DNA of 62,270 nt from an uncultured Blautia sp. (GTDB taxonomy: Bacteria; Bacillota; Clostridia; Lachnospirales; Lachnospiraceae), in contig URVB01000017.1 in the NCBI GenBank assembly GCA_900551075.1, positions 1 to 62,270 on the forward strand. The letters run 5' to 3'. Below, piece after piece: positions 8,011-16,710 of the stretch. Position 1 is the first letter of the stretch; each line of letters begins with the position of its first letter. Both the position numbers and the translations under genes were made by a program. The notes beneath the pieces were generated by a model. That model did not search any database and was not told where the DNA came from. It saw only the letters and a list, made by a program, of their open reading frames with translations.

Positions 8011-9036
8011 ATGGAACAAATAACAATTAAAGAAGTGGCTAAATTATGCGGAGTTGGTGTAAGTACGGTTTCCAGAGCGATTAACAATCATCCTGACATA
8101 AATGAAGAAACGAAAAAAAAGATTATGGATACTATTGAAAAGTACCAATATGTGCCGAATAACAGTGCCAGAAATCTGAAACGTTCGGATTCCAATACAA
8201 TTGCCGTGATCGTTAAAGAAATCAGCAATCCTTTTTGGGGAAAAATGCTGGAAGTAATGGGGCGCGGAGTGATGGAGAGAAAGTATTCCCTTGTTCTGCA
8301 GAATGTTGAGGATGATGAGAATGAGGTGGAAATAGCCATTCAGTTGGAAAAGGAGAAGCGCCTGAAAGGAATCGTATTTCTTGGCGGCATGTTCAATTAT
8401 GATGAAAGGCAGCTTAAGCAATTGACGGTACCCTTTGTCCTCTGCGGTTCAGGAAGAGAACTGCCCAGGGTTTCAGACAAATGTGCTATTATTACGTCAG
8501 AGGGTGTAATAGAAAGCTTTGATATGGTAAATTATCTGTGTAAATGCGGACACAAAAAAATCGTTCTTCTTACCACCTCCAAGGAGGATGGTCTGGGCGA
8601 ATTCCATATGGAAGGATACATACGGGCTTTGAAAGCAAATGGAATCGAGTACGATAAGAATCTTGTTGTTACCATTGAAAAGGAAGCACAGGTGTATACT
8701 ATAGAGAATGGATACCAGGCAACTGCAGAGCTTTTAAAATCCGGAAAGGATTTTAGCTGTATTTATGCAATCTGCGATACCCTGGCTATTGGAGCCTGCC
8801 GTGCTGTGTTTGATGCAGGAAAACGTGTGCCTGAGGATTATTCTGTTGCAGGTTCAGACGGGCTTCCTATGGCAGAGTATTACCGCCCATCAATAACGAC
8901 AATTTTTAAGTACAGGGAAGAAATTGCAGAAGATAGTATCAGAATTTTGTTTGCTTTGATTGACGGGAAGGATGTAGAAAGAGTTCACATGTTTCAGGGA
9001 AAACTGGTGGTGAGAGAATCCACCAGATATGTGTGA
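8011..9036 (+). CDS. LacI/GalR-family transcriptional regulator
   Basis: A 341-aa regulator. The N-terminal helix-turn-helix with hinge (IKEVAKLCGVGVSTVSRAIN, residues 6-25) is canonical and is followed by a periplasmic-binding-like effector domain. The start at 8011 is chosen because the HTH begins there and GAGG lies 6-10 bp upstream; the frame is open further up but carries no family sequence. It probably represses the glycan operon through the palindrome at 2379-2402, released by a sugar. Confidence 0.88.
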   Translation: MEQITIKEVAKLCGVGVSTVSRAINNHPDINEETKKKIMDTIEKYQYVPNNSARNLKRSDSNTIAVIVKEISNPFWGKMLEVMGRGVMERKYSLVLQNVEDDENEVEIAIQLEKEKRLKGIVFLGGMFNYDERQLKQLTVPFVLCGSGRELPRVSDKCAIITSEGVIESFDMVNYLCKCGHKKIVLLTTSKEDGLGEFHMEGYIRALKANGIEYDKNLVVTIEKEAQVYTIENGYQATAELLKSGKDFSCIYAICDTLAIGACRAVFDAGKRVPEDYSVAGSDGLPMAEYYRPSITTIFKYREEIAEDSIRILFALIDGKDVERVHMFQGKLVVRESTRYV

Positions 9037-9066
9037 AATATCCGGACTTCATTAAAAAAGTAAATA

Positions 9067-9701
9067 CTTGAATCCGTGAAGTTCAACTCGCCATAATCCT
9101 CGGACAACGCGCATTTTCAACAGATTCATGGGCTTCATATGTTTTTAATTTTACACCTGACGGGTGAAGATCAGAAAAGCGGGAGTATCCCGTACCTATA
9201 AAGGATACGCTGGATATGCCCCCCATCATGGCTTATATCGGATGGAAGGATATCTGGTCAATGCCCAGCTCCGTGAGGGGAAACTAAAACGCAACCTCTG
9301 CCGTGAAAGCAAGGACGGCTGGTTTGAAATGGCAAAAGCCAATTCGAAAAATGTCACAAAGTACACAGACGCAGGATCCGCACGGTGATCGGGAACATGA
9401 TCATGATGGCAAGCCATGTCGCGGAGCTGGTCATGGGACTTGGCGGGAGCAATGTCTGGCGGCATACATTTGCCGAAATATATACAGCATTTGCCCAGCT
9501 CAGCCTGTAATAAAAACAGATAGCATTGCTTCACAAACAATCAAAGGGGATAATGTGTCCTTTTTTAAAGCTCCATGTGGATAATCATTCTAATAAACGT
9601 GGCGCCGCCGACAACAGTGACGGCGCAGTATAAAATTTTCGGTTGTTGATTCGCTTTCATAGGAAGCAACATTAAAAATCTATGAACTTCACGGATTCAG
9701 G
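9067..9701 (+). mobile_element. Internally deleted IS1380-family insertion sequence
   Basis: Terminal inverted repeats of 19 bp with one mismatch: left 9067-9085, right 9683-9701 (reading CCTGAATCCGTGAAGTTCA inward). Both ends are flanked by the direct repeat TAAATA (9061-9066 and 9702-9707), a target-site duplication. At 635 bp it is well short of a full IS1380 (about 1.6-2 kb) and holds only transposase remnants. It separates the regulator gene from the GH43 gene. Confidence 0.8.
9160..9510 (+). pseudogene. IS1380-family transposase remnant
   Basis: Two recognisable pieces: an internal one with SRTYKGYAGYAP and EGYLVNAQLREGK, and the C-terminal end VIGNMIMMASHVAELVMGLG through FAEIYTAFAQL, ending at 9510. 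They are in different frames, joined near 9380, and the sequence between and before them is lost. Inactive. Confidence 0.75.
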
Positions 9702-9788
9702 TAAATAGAGAAAATAGCATGGGGTACTGCAGTTCAGATGAATTTTATCTGGAAGGCAGCGCCCTTTTAAAACGGAAGGAGGAAAGAA

Positions 9789-11426
9789 GTGAAGATTCAA
9801 AATCCAGTTTTAAGAGGATTTCATCCGGATCCCTCATTACTTCGGGTAAAGGATGATTATTATATCGCAGTATCGACCTTTGAGTGGTGTCCTGGTGTGC
9901 GGATTTATCATTCAAAAGATCTTGCTCATTGGGAATATTTTTGTTCCCCTGTGGATGAGATAAAAGCGGATTTACGGGGAGCGGCATCGTCAGACGGTAT
10001 CTGGGCGCCGTGTTTAAGCTATGACGACAGCTATTTTTATCTGATCTATACGCTATCCCACGGCGCAAGGGAATTTCCTGTTATGGATATGTCGAATTAT
10101 CTGATCCGTGCAAAAAACCTGAAAGGACCGTGGTCGCCGCCTGTATATCTGAATTCCAGCGGCTTTGATCCATCGCTGTTTCATGATGAGGATGGAAAAA
10201 AATATCTGCTGAATATGGAATGGGACTACCGGGAGGATAACGGAAAAAGAGCCTTTGCGGGAATTTTGCTGCAGGAATATGATGTGCAGCTTCAATGCCT
10301 GGTGGGAGAGCCCCGGAAGATTTTTTGCGGAACAGGAATTGGAAGGACGGAAGGTCCTCATCTTTATAAACATCAGGGATTTTATTATCTTATATGTGCA
10401 GAGGGCGGTACAGGATGGTTTCATGCTGTGACTGCTGCGAGAAGCAAAAATCCGGAGGGACCTTATGAGAAATATCCGGGAAATCCGGTTTTATCTTCCT
10501 GGAAGGGATATTTTGACGGGAAAGGGACGAAAGAGAAGAACCTGTTGGAAGAGGTGAGAACAGGGCTTCAAAAAGCAGGACATGCCAGCCTTATGGAAAC
10601 AGGGGATGGCAGGTGGTATATGGCGCATCTGTGCGCACGTCCTGTAGAGGGAACAAAATGCTGTCCCATGGGCAGGGAGACTGCACTTGAGGAGATCGAA
10701 TGGAAGGATGGCTGGCCGGTCTTGAAGGCTGGCGGGCATCTGCCGCAGGCGTTTGTAGAGATTCCTTTGGAGGAAGAAACAAAAACCTGGCAGCACGAGC
10801 AAAAAGAATACACTTTCTGGGATGAGGATTTTCTGAAGGATTTTCAAACTTTAAGGATTCCTTATAAAAGTGCAGGAATGACCATTCATGAGCGAGCAGG
10901 CTGTCTTCGCATTTATGGACAGGAATCCATTTATTCCAGATTCTGCCAGGCGCTTCTTGCCAGAAGGCAGACGGAGCTTTGCTTTCGCGCAGGAACTAAA
11001 TTTGAATTTCATCCGCTTTCCTACCAGCATTGTGCAGGGCTGATTTACCGTTATGATGAAAAAAATCAGATATATGCTTGCGTGACCTATGAGGAAAGCT
11101 GGAAAAACGAAGCAGTGTGTCTGTGGTCAGTGGTTCGGGGACGGATGGAACTTGTTTTTAAAGCTCCCATAAAGGCGGCTGTATATGAGCTGGAGGTACA
11201 GGTAAATAACCGCGAGGCCAGATTCTTATATATGGAGCAGGGGCAAAAAAAGCAAATGGGAGGACCGGTCGGCATTCTTCATATGTCGGATGATCTTGCC
11301 AATGGATTTACTGGTTGTTTTGTGGGAATGTGTATACAGGATCTGCGCTCCAGGGAACGGTATGCAGATTTTCATTCTTTCTGGTATGATGCAGTTCCCG
11401 ATGGACAGAAGAAATCTGTGGAATAA
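9789..11426 (+). CDS. GH43-family beta-xylosidase/arabinofuranosidase
   Basis: A 545-aa enzyme without a signal peptide. The five-bladed propeller carries the GH43 triad: general base D14 in FHPDPSLL, pKa modulator D127 in GFDPSLFHD and acid E188 in RTEGPHLY. A C-terminal beta-sandwich (from about residue 330) is of the GH43 C2 type. It probably removes xylose or arabinose from imported oligosaccharides. The GTG start at 9789 is supported by AAGGAGGA 8 bp upstream. It lies 17 bp ahead of the GH1 gene. The IS1380 relic upstream may have cut it from the original operon promoter. Confidence 0.85.
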   Translation: MKIQNPVLRGFHPDPSLLRVKDDYYIAVSTFEWCPGVRIYHSKDLAHWEYFCSPVDEIKADLRGAASSDGIWAPCLSYDDSYFYLIYTLSHGAREFPVMDMSNYLIRAKNLKGPWSPPVYLNSSGFDPSLFHDEDGKKYLLNMEWDYREDNGKRAFAGILLQEYDVQLQCLVGEPRKIFCGTGIGRTEGPHLYKHQGFYYLICAEGGTGWFHAVTAARSKNPEGPYEKYPGNPVLSSWKGYFDGKGTKEKNLLEEVRTGLQKAGHASLMETGDGRWYMAHLCARPVEGTKCCPMGRETALEEIEWKDGWPVLKAGGHLPQAFVEIPLEEETKTWQHEQKEYTFWDEDFLKDFQTLRIPYKSAGMTIHERAGCLRIYGQESIYSRFCQALLARRQTELCFRAGTKFEFHPLSYQHCAGLIYRYDEKNQIYACVTYEESWKNEAVCLWSVVRGRMELVFKAPIKAAVYELEVQVNNREARFLYMEQGQKKQMGGPVGILHMSDDLANGFTGCFVGMCIQDLRSRERYADFHSFWYDAVPDGQKKSVE

Positions 11427-11443
11427 AAGAGAAAGGGGAATTT

Positions 11444-12808
11444 ATGAGTTTTCAGGAGAATTTTGTATGGGGAGCAGCAACTGCGTCCTATCAGGTGGAG
11501 GGAGCCGCTTTTTTGGATGGGAAAGGGCTGAATATCTGGGATGTGTTCTGCAAAGAGGATGGACGCATTTATGAGGGACATAACGGCGGGTCTGCCTGTG
11601 ACGCTTACCACCGTGTGGAAAAGGATGTGGCCTTGATGAAAGAAATTGGACTGAAAGCATACCGCTTTTCCGTAAGCTGGGCAAGGATACTGCCGGAGGG
11701 AATCGGTAGGATTGAAGGAAGAGGCCTGGCGTATTATGATAAACTGGTGGATACGCTTTTGGAAAACGGGATCGAGCCGTATATGACATTGTATCACTGG
11801 GATTTACCCTATGAACTGCATAAAAAGGGCGGCTGGCTCAATCCTGCTTCTTCGGAATGGTTTTATGAATATGCAAAAGTCATTGCAGAGCATTTTTCTG
11901 ACAGGGTGACGCACTTTTTTACCATAAATGAGCCTCAGTGTATTGTGGGTTTGGGATATCAGACAGGGGCACATGCACCTGGGCTTAAAGTGGGGCCTTT
12001 CGATTATTTTGCAATCTGGCATCATGTGCTGAAAGCCCATGGCAGAGGTGTGGAGGCTCTCCGGGATTTTTCACGGCAGCGTGTGCATATCGGTATGGCG
12101 CCTTGCGGAGGGCTTTATATACCGGAGACAAATTCCAAAGAAGATATTGAGGCTGCCAGAAAGGCCACCTTTTCCCTTTCGGAAAATTCCTTAGACGCAT
12201 GCTCCTGGGATGTGGCTCTGTGCTGCGATCCTGTATTTCTGGGACATTATCCGGAGGATGTTCTGAAACGGTTTGGACAGTATTTTCCGAAGATTACGGA
12301 GAAGGATATGGAGCTGATTTCTTTGCCCTTGGATTTTTACGGACAGAACATATATAATGGAGTAACTGTAAGAGCCGACACTGAGGGAGAGCCTGTGCGG
12401 GTCAAACGGTATCAGGGCTTTCCTGTGACAGCTTTGAACTGGCCGGTTACACCGGAGTGTATGTACTGGGCGCCGAAATTTCTGAATGAAAGATATCATA
12501 AGCCGGTGATTATTGCGGAAAATGGGATGGCTTCTCATGACTGGGTTGCTGCAGATGGCCAGGTACATGACAGCAGCCGAGTGGATTTTATGTACCGCTA
12601 TCTGCGGGAACTGAAAAGGACGGTACAGGACGGCACAGATGTGAGGGGGTATTTTTCCTGGTCATTAATGGACAATTTTGAGTGGACTCTCGGATATTCC
12701 GCGAGATTCGGGCTGATATTTATGGACTATGAGACGCAGCAGAGAAAAATCAAGGACTCCGGCTGGTATTACAAAAAAATCATTGCTTCCAATGGCAGGA
12801 TCCTTTAA
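11444..12808 (+). CDS. GH1-family beta-glucosidase
   Basis: A 454-aa cytoplasmic GH1 enzyme of usual length. The acid/base is E163 in TINEPQ and the nucleophile E359 in IIAENG; the N-terminal signature FVWGAATASYQVEG is exact. It lacks obvious 6-phospho-sugar determinants and is next to an ABC importer rather than a PTS, so it more likely acts on unphosphorylated beta-glucosides or related sugars. It forms an operon with the GH43 gene. Its end is 250 bp before IS110 debris. Confidence 0.9.
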   Translation: MSFQENFVWGAATASYQVEGAAFLDGKGLNIWDVFCKEDGRIYEGHNGGSACDAYHRVEKDVALMKEIGLKAYRFSVSWARILPEGIGRIEGRGLAYYDKLVDTLLENGIEPYMTLYHWDLPYELHKKGGWLNPASSEWFYEYAKVIAEHFSDRVTHFFTINEPQCIVGLGYQTGAHAPGLKVGPFDYFAIWHHVLKAHGRGVEALRDFSRQRVHIGMAPCGGLYIPETNSKEDIEAARKATFSLSENSLDACSWDVALCCDPVFLGHYPEDVLKRFGQYFPKITEKDMELISLPLDFYGQNIYNGVTVRADTEGEPVRVKRYQGFPVTALNWPVTPECMYWAPKFLNERYHKPVIIAENGMASHDWVAADGQVHDSSRVDFMYRYLRELKRTVQDGTDVRGYFSWSLMDNFEWTLGYSARFGLIFMDYETQQRKIKDSGWYYKKIIASNGRIL

Positions 12809-13058
12809 ATGGAGAGAGGAATATAAAGTTTCCTGTGCCGACATAGTGTCATCGTAGATAGCTCGAACCTTGAAATGGCCGAAGCCCTTTCGGGATGTCT
12901 TTCGTTGTTGCTTTTAGTATTGTCCAGATGTATGTGGCGCAAGCCATCTTACATCTGCTTGATTACCCGCTACAACGACGGGATGTTGATGCCAAGGCTG
13001 CGTAGCACTGCCAAAGGCGGCTTGACCTTGATATTAGCAGCACGGTGTTGTATCTGCA
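12809..13058. other. Non-coding tail of an IS110-type element
   Basis: No credible gene. On the reverse strand this is the region downstream of the IS110 transposase fragment, consistent with the long 3' non-coding end of that family. Confidence 0.4.
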
Positions 13059-13375
13059 TCAGGCGATATGGTCAGTCATCATCCCCCACATAAAGCCTGC
13101 AAGTTCTCTGGCGACAGCTGTTTTGGCTACATTTGACTTCTTGTTTTTTCCAAGAACCATTTTGTAGTAACGACATCTCAGCCTTTCATTGGGTTTGTCT
13201 GCATAAGCGATTACACCAGGCGTGTTTCCACTTTGGCGTGATTTCAGATCTTTTGATTTGAATCAGATTTGACCACGAGAATAGCACTGTACAGCCTCTG
13301 TTAGCAGCATACGCACGTGACGATTACCGGCTTTGGTTATTCCTGGCCTTGTCTGGTCGTCACCGCTGGAGTTTT
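13059..13375 (-). pseudogene. IS110-family transposase, C-terminal fragment
   Basis: Reading the reverse strand gives a Tnp_20 (IS116/IS110/IS902) tail: GITKAGNRHVRMLLTEA, an interruption, then YADKPNERLRCRYYKMVLG and NVAKTAVARELAGFMWGMM ending at 13059. At least one in-frame stop separates the two blocks, and the DEDD catalytic domain is missing. Confidence 0.75.
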
Positions 13376-13624
13376 CGCCTGGTAAAAGGTCAGGAACAGG
13401 AAGATAAAGGTGCGTATGGAAAGCTTGAGCGGGTCTTCTGCTTCGATCCCCGCACCGGCGAAATAGTTTTTAAAAAGCTGCCAGACCCAGTTCACAAGGA
13501 TGAGTCCGATGGCCAGTATAGAAACCTCCTTTGATAAAAGCGGGCAGAGTGTAAGTACCCTGCCCGCCTGCTTATTGTTTTCTGCCTCAGCCGGTTTCCC
13601 GGCAGCAAAAAGCAGCCCGGTCAA
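13376..13624 (-). pseudogene. VirB6/TrbL-like conjugation membrane protein, N-terminal fragment
   Basis: The first about 80 residues resemble CD1112-type conjugal transfer proteins of Firmicute ICEs: a membrane segment (ILAIGLILVNWVWQLFKNYF), then GAGIEAEDPLKLSIRTFIFLFL. It is cut off after that and fused to the IS110 debris, so only the start of the roughly 280-aa protein remains. It shows the island once carried conjugation genes. Confidence 0.6.
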
Positions 13625-13642
13625 TACAGGCTGCCTGATGCA

Positions 13643-14452
13643 ATGGAACCATATGAACAGGGCGTAGATTGTTTACTTATTAAGATGCCGTGTAATCTTG
13701 CAATTTTGGGACAGAATAAAGCAGAAGATATTATGGAAGCCTATGAATATAAGCACTGGTATCTGGCAGGACATTCCCTGGGTGGAGCGATGGCGGCCTC
13801 TTATGCTGCAGGGCATGCGGAAAGTTTAGATGGACTGATCCTGCTGGCTGCGTATCCAACCAAGGATCTGAAAGGAGAGCAGTTTTCTGTTTTGTCTGTA
13901 TATGGAAGTGAAGATGGCGTCCTGAATGTGGAAAAGCTGGAGGAAGGAAGACTGCTTATGCCTGCAGGTTATACAGAACTTTGTATGGAAGGCGGAAACC
14001 ATGCGGGTTTTGGAAATTATGGGAGGCAAAAAGGAGATGGCGAAGCCAAAATTTCTTCAGAAGAGCAGCAAGAGCAGACCGTGGAAGCGATTACACAGAT
14101 GATAGATGGGAAGAAAGAAACGAAGCAGGAGGAAACGGACATGAGCTATCAGCAGATTACTGCACAGGAAGCGAAAAAGATCATGGATGAGGAAGCGGAC
14201 ATCTGCATTTTGGATGTGCGGACACAGGAAGAGTATGATTCCGGACATATCAAAGAATCAATCTGCCTTCCCAATGAGGAGATCGTGGAGGAGCCGGAGG
14301 AACTTCCAGATAAGAAACAGAAAATCCTGGTGTACTGCAGGAGCGGAAACCGCAGCAAACAGGCAGCACAGAAGCTGGTGGACATGGGGTACGAGAACGT
14401 GCTGGAGTTTGGCGGTATTTTGGATTGGCCTTATCAGGAAATGGTGGAATAG
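13643..14452 (+). CDS. Alpha/beta-hydrolase fused to rhodanese domain, 5'-truncated
   Basis: A 269-aa reading frame. Residues 1-150 are an alpha/beta hydrolase with nucleophile elbow GHSLGG and a C-terminal GGNHAGFG histidine region; residues 165-265 are a rhodanese domain with the active-site loop CRSGNRS and preceding ILDVRTQEEY. The N-terminal strands of the hydrolase are missing, since the frame starts in the middle of the family sequence right at the junction with the TrbL fragment. The rhodanese half looks complete and could be translated internally from ATG 14141, which follows AGGAGG. Function unknown. Confidence 0.55.
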   Translation: MEPYEQGVDCLLIKMPCNLAILGQNKAEDIMEAYEYKHWYLAGHSLGGAMAASYAAGHAESLDGLILLAAYPTKDLKGEQFSVLSVYGSEDGVLNVEKLEEGRLLMPAGYTELCMEGGNHAGFGNYGRQKGDGEAKISSEEQQEQTVEAITQMIDGKKETKQEETDMSYQQITAQEAKKIMDEEADICILDVRTQEEYDSGHIKESICLPNEEIVEEPEELPDKKQKILVYCRSGNRSKQAAQKLVDMGYENVLEFGGILDWPYQEMVE

Positions 14453-14462
14453 GTGACAGAGC

Positions 14463-15268
14463 ATGGACCAGAACTCCATTGACCTGCGTAACAAGCGGAA
14501 TATGAAGATGCTGTCTAAATTCCCGGAACTGAAGGAGATTTATAAAAATGTAAGGAACTGCTGCGTTCTGGATGGGGAAGTGGTGGTACTGGTTAATGGT
14601 GTGCCTGATTTTTACCGCCTTCAGAAAAGGACATTGCTGACGGAACAGTTTAAAATCGAACTGGAAGTATCCAGGTATCCGGCATCCTATGTGGTCTTTG
14701 ACTGTATTTATGAGGGAAATAAGGAATTAATATGGGAGCCTCTGCTGGAACGGAAAGCCTGCCTTTCCGGATTGGTGACGGGAAATCCAAGGATGGCGGT
14801 GTCCAGATATATTGAGTAACAGGGAGTGGCGCTTTTTGCAGCGGCAGAGGAGAGAAAACTGGAAGGCGTTGTGGCAAAAGGAAAAACGAAATCTATTATA
14901 TGGGTAAAAGATCCAACGAATGGGTCAAATTCAAACGTATGGCTGACGAAGATTATGTTGTAGCGGGATATATCCAGAAAGGTCACCATGTTTTCAGCAT
15001 GGTTATAGAAAAGTACCGGGGAGACATGCTGCTGTATAAAGGCCATGTGACTGCCGGGGTGACGAAGGAAATTGTTTCCATGCTTGAGGTTACAGGAAGA
15101 AATCCATTCCGGATGCTTCCAACCGGAAACGAAGATGCTGTATGGGCAAAGCCGGATCATGTCTGTGTAGTGGAGTATTTGCAAAATACCTTGAATTCAT
15201 TGAGGCAGCCGGTATTTAAAGGGTTCCGGGATGATATATTTCCAAAGGAGGTGCAAATGGAAAGCTGA
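14463..15268 (+). pseudogene. ATP-dependent DNA ligase (LigD/LigC type), decayed
   Basis: The first part contains LDGEVVVLVNGVPDFYRLQKRT, the adenylation-domain segment of ATP-dependent ligases, but motif I with the reactive lysine lies upstream and is missing. An in-frame TAA follows at about 14817. After EERKLEGVVAKG the frame slips near 14885; the new frame continues with YYMGKRSNEWVKFKR (motif V region) and an OB-fold domain to 15268. One truncation, one stop and one frameshift make it inactive. In Lachnospiraceae such ligases often accompany Ku or LigD-like genes, absent here. Confidence 0.75.
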
Positions 15269-15286
15269 AATGAAAAAATGGGGAAC

Positions 15287-15315
15287 TTGATTTCTCTCAT
15301 CCCCCGGTGTATAAT
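15287..15315 (+). promoter_or_regulatory. Strong promoter of the putative antisense RNA
   Basis: TTGATT (15287-15292), exactly 17 bp, then consensus TATAAT (15310-15315). No coding region follows on this strand; the transcript would run toward the 3' end of the small toxin gene on the other strand. Confidence 0.75.
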
Positions 15316-15321
15316 CAAAGC

Positions 15322-15430
15322 ATGAAAGGTATTCAGATGCAAGATCTGATGCCCTCAGTAAATTTAACTGTCTATGTATAAGACATAGCATCCATCAAAC
15401 TTTCCTAGGGTATGTGGATGCTATTTCTTA
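15322..15430 (+). ncRNA. Putative antisense RNA of a type I toxin-antitoxin
   Basis: Predicted start about 7 bp after the -10 box, ending at a hairpin TAGCATCCA / TGGATGCTA (15387-15424) followed by TTTCTTATT. The RNA of roughly 105 nt overlaps the end of the reverse-strand toxin gene (15421-15510) and all of its downstream region, the arrangement seen for txpA/RatA-like pairs. Prediction from sequence only. Confidence 0.55.
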
Positions 15431-15510
15431 TTATGTCTATTATCTAAATAGGTCAAGGCCGCAAAAACTACCAATAGTAAAGTCAGGACTTCCATTGTGT
15501 TCATGGGCAT
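15421..15510 (-). CDS. Small hydrophobic holin-like toxin (type I TA)
   Basis: A 29-aa peptide, MPMNTMEVLTLLLVVFAALT then a charged tail ending DNRHNKK: one membrane helix and a short basic tail, as in the putative holin-like toxin family of Firmicutes (TxpA/BsrG relatives). GAGGGTG just upstream is a plausible ribosome site; a start two codons later is possible. The opposite strand carries a near-consensus promoter aimed at its 3' end. Such peptides damage the membrane unless an antisense RNA silences the mRNA. Located in the island, where it may aid retention. Confidence 0.65.
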   Translation of the reverse strand: MPMNTMEVLTLLLVVFAALTYLDNRHNKK

Positions 15511-15564
15511 CACCCTCTTTCCTAAGACTAGAGGGCTTATCGAAATCGCATCCGCCGTTCATGT

Positions 15565-15783
15565 TCAATTATACGGTTCGACCAGACTGAAAGGTTCATC
15601 AAACTGTTCGCAATATTTTTTTAACGCTTGATATAAGTGGGTATAATGAATATCTGTTTTAGGTGACCATTTAAATAAATCAGGACAAGAAATATCCGGT
15701 TCGTTGCCCATATATTTTGTGGTATCATTCCAATCAGAGGGTTTTTGCCCCAATCCATGTAGCAAAATACATTTCATAAACAA
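15565..15783 (-). pseudogene. Alpha/beta-hydrolase N-terminal fragment
   Basis: The 72-aa frame starts MFMKCILLHGLGQKPSDWND, the first strand and oxyanion loop (HGLGQ) of a small alpha/beta hydrolase, and runs to EPFSLV, where the nucleophile elbow should begin. The sequence is then lost. A broken gene; not part of the hydrolase-rhodanese frame at 13643. Confidence 0.6.
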
Positions 15784-15787
15784 CTTT

Positions 15788-16268
15788 TTATATGTACATT
15801 TTGCTTGCAGTATTACTTATTTTTTTGCAATAAAGTACCAATAATCTCCATGCACCTCGCCCTGCCCAACAAATGAGCGCACCAAGAACTAGTGAAATAA
15901 CAAACTCTATGATAGGATTAAACTCTACAATTCCCCCAAGAAATATTCCAATATTATCTACATAAGGAATACCAAGAGCAAAGATATAATCAATCATTTT
16001 AACAGCTCCCAGAAGAGACGTAGTAATACCACAAACGATAAAGGTAGGAGCTATAATAGCCAAAGATGGAATAATCACCATTCCTGAAAAACCCACTAAG
16101 CTATAAAAAGCAGAAATAACCTAAAATCTGCTCCGAAGAAATATTTTCACTTTCCATTTCTAAAATAGAGCCTTTAATCTCTTTCACAATATCCACTCTT
16201 TCAGAGGTTGGAAGAGGTTTTAAACATTTATCCACTTTGTCTAAGTATTTTTCAAATGTTGCGTTCAT
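15788..16268 (-). pseudogene. HAAS/DUF1700-type membrane protein, frameshifted
   Basis: The first 50 codons (MNATFEKYLDKVDKCLKPLP and on to EMESENISSEQIL) are the HAAS alpha-helical signalling domain. The frame then stops near 16110, and a second frame continues with membrane segments (GMVIIPSLAIIAPTFIVCGI and VISLVLGALICWAG). A deletion in the middle joins the two out of frame. The gene follows padR by 5 bp, the standard PadR-HAAS pairing in which the HAAS protein is the regulated partner. Confidence 0.65.
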
Positions 16269-16273
16269 AATCT

Positions 16274-16606
16274 CTATTCTCCTTTCAAATCTGACATCGC
16301 ATTTAATAAATTATCCCACTCTGTATTCATTGCCTCCAGATATGCCTTTCCATCTGGTGTCAAAGAATAATATTTACGTGGAGGAAGTCCTTCTGTTGAG
16401 TCTTGCCAAGTGGATTGCAAATAGTTTTCTTTTTGCAATCTTCTAAGCAAAGGGTAGACAGTGCTTTCTGTAGAAGCCAGCATAGGTGACTTGCTTAATT
16501 CTTGTAAAATCTCATAGCCATAATAGGTTTTTCTATTCAACATGAGTAAAATACAATATTCTAATGTACCTCTTGCTATCTGTGATTTCCATTTGTCTAA
16601 ATTCAT
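16274..16606 (-). CDS. PadR-family transcriptional regulator
   Basis: A 110-aa PadR repressor: winged helix (residues 6-80) with GTLEYCILLMLNRKTYYGYE and STVYPLLRRLQKENYL, followed by a short dimerisation helix. Start 16606 is preferred because GGAGGTG lies 6 bp upstream; the frame extends nine codons further without a ribosome site. It probably represses its own promoter, which overlaps a dyad (16644-16655), and the HAAS gene behind it. Confidence 0.85.
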   Translation of the reverse strand: MNLDKWKSQIARGTLEYCILLMLNRKTYYGYEILQELSKSPMLASTESTVYPLLRRLQKENYLQSTWQDSTEGLPPRKYYSLTPDGKAYLEAMNTEWDNLLNAMSDLKGE

Positions 16607-16639
16607 TCTGCTCACCTCCGTTGTTCTTTTCATGGGTAT

Positions 16640-16668
16640 ATCGTACTACATAGTATATGCTGCGTCAA
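16640..16668 (-). promoter_or_regulatory. padR promoter with overlapping dyad operator
   Basis: On the reverse strand TTGACG (16663-16668), 17 bp, TACGAT (16640-16645). The dyad TACTACATAGTA (16644-16655) lies between the boxes and touches the -10; its ACTA/TAGT arms resemble PadR sites. Autorepression is likely. Confidence 0.6.
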
Positions 16669-16710
16669 TGGTATATTCCCCCAAATAGCATTTTTGAAGC
16701 ATATAAAACC

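Noticed and set aside
13349..13534. Forward frame opposite the TrbL-like fragment
   Set aside because: The reverse strand shows family sequence; this frame has none.
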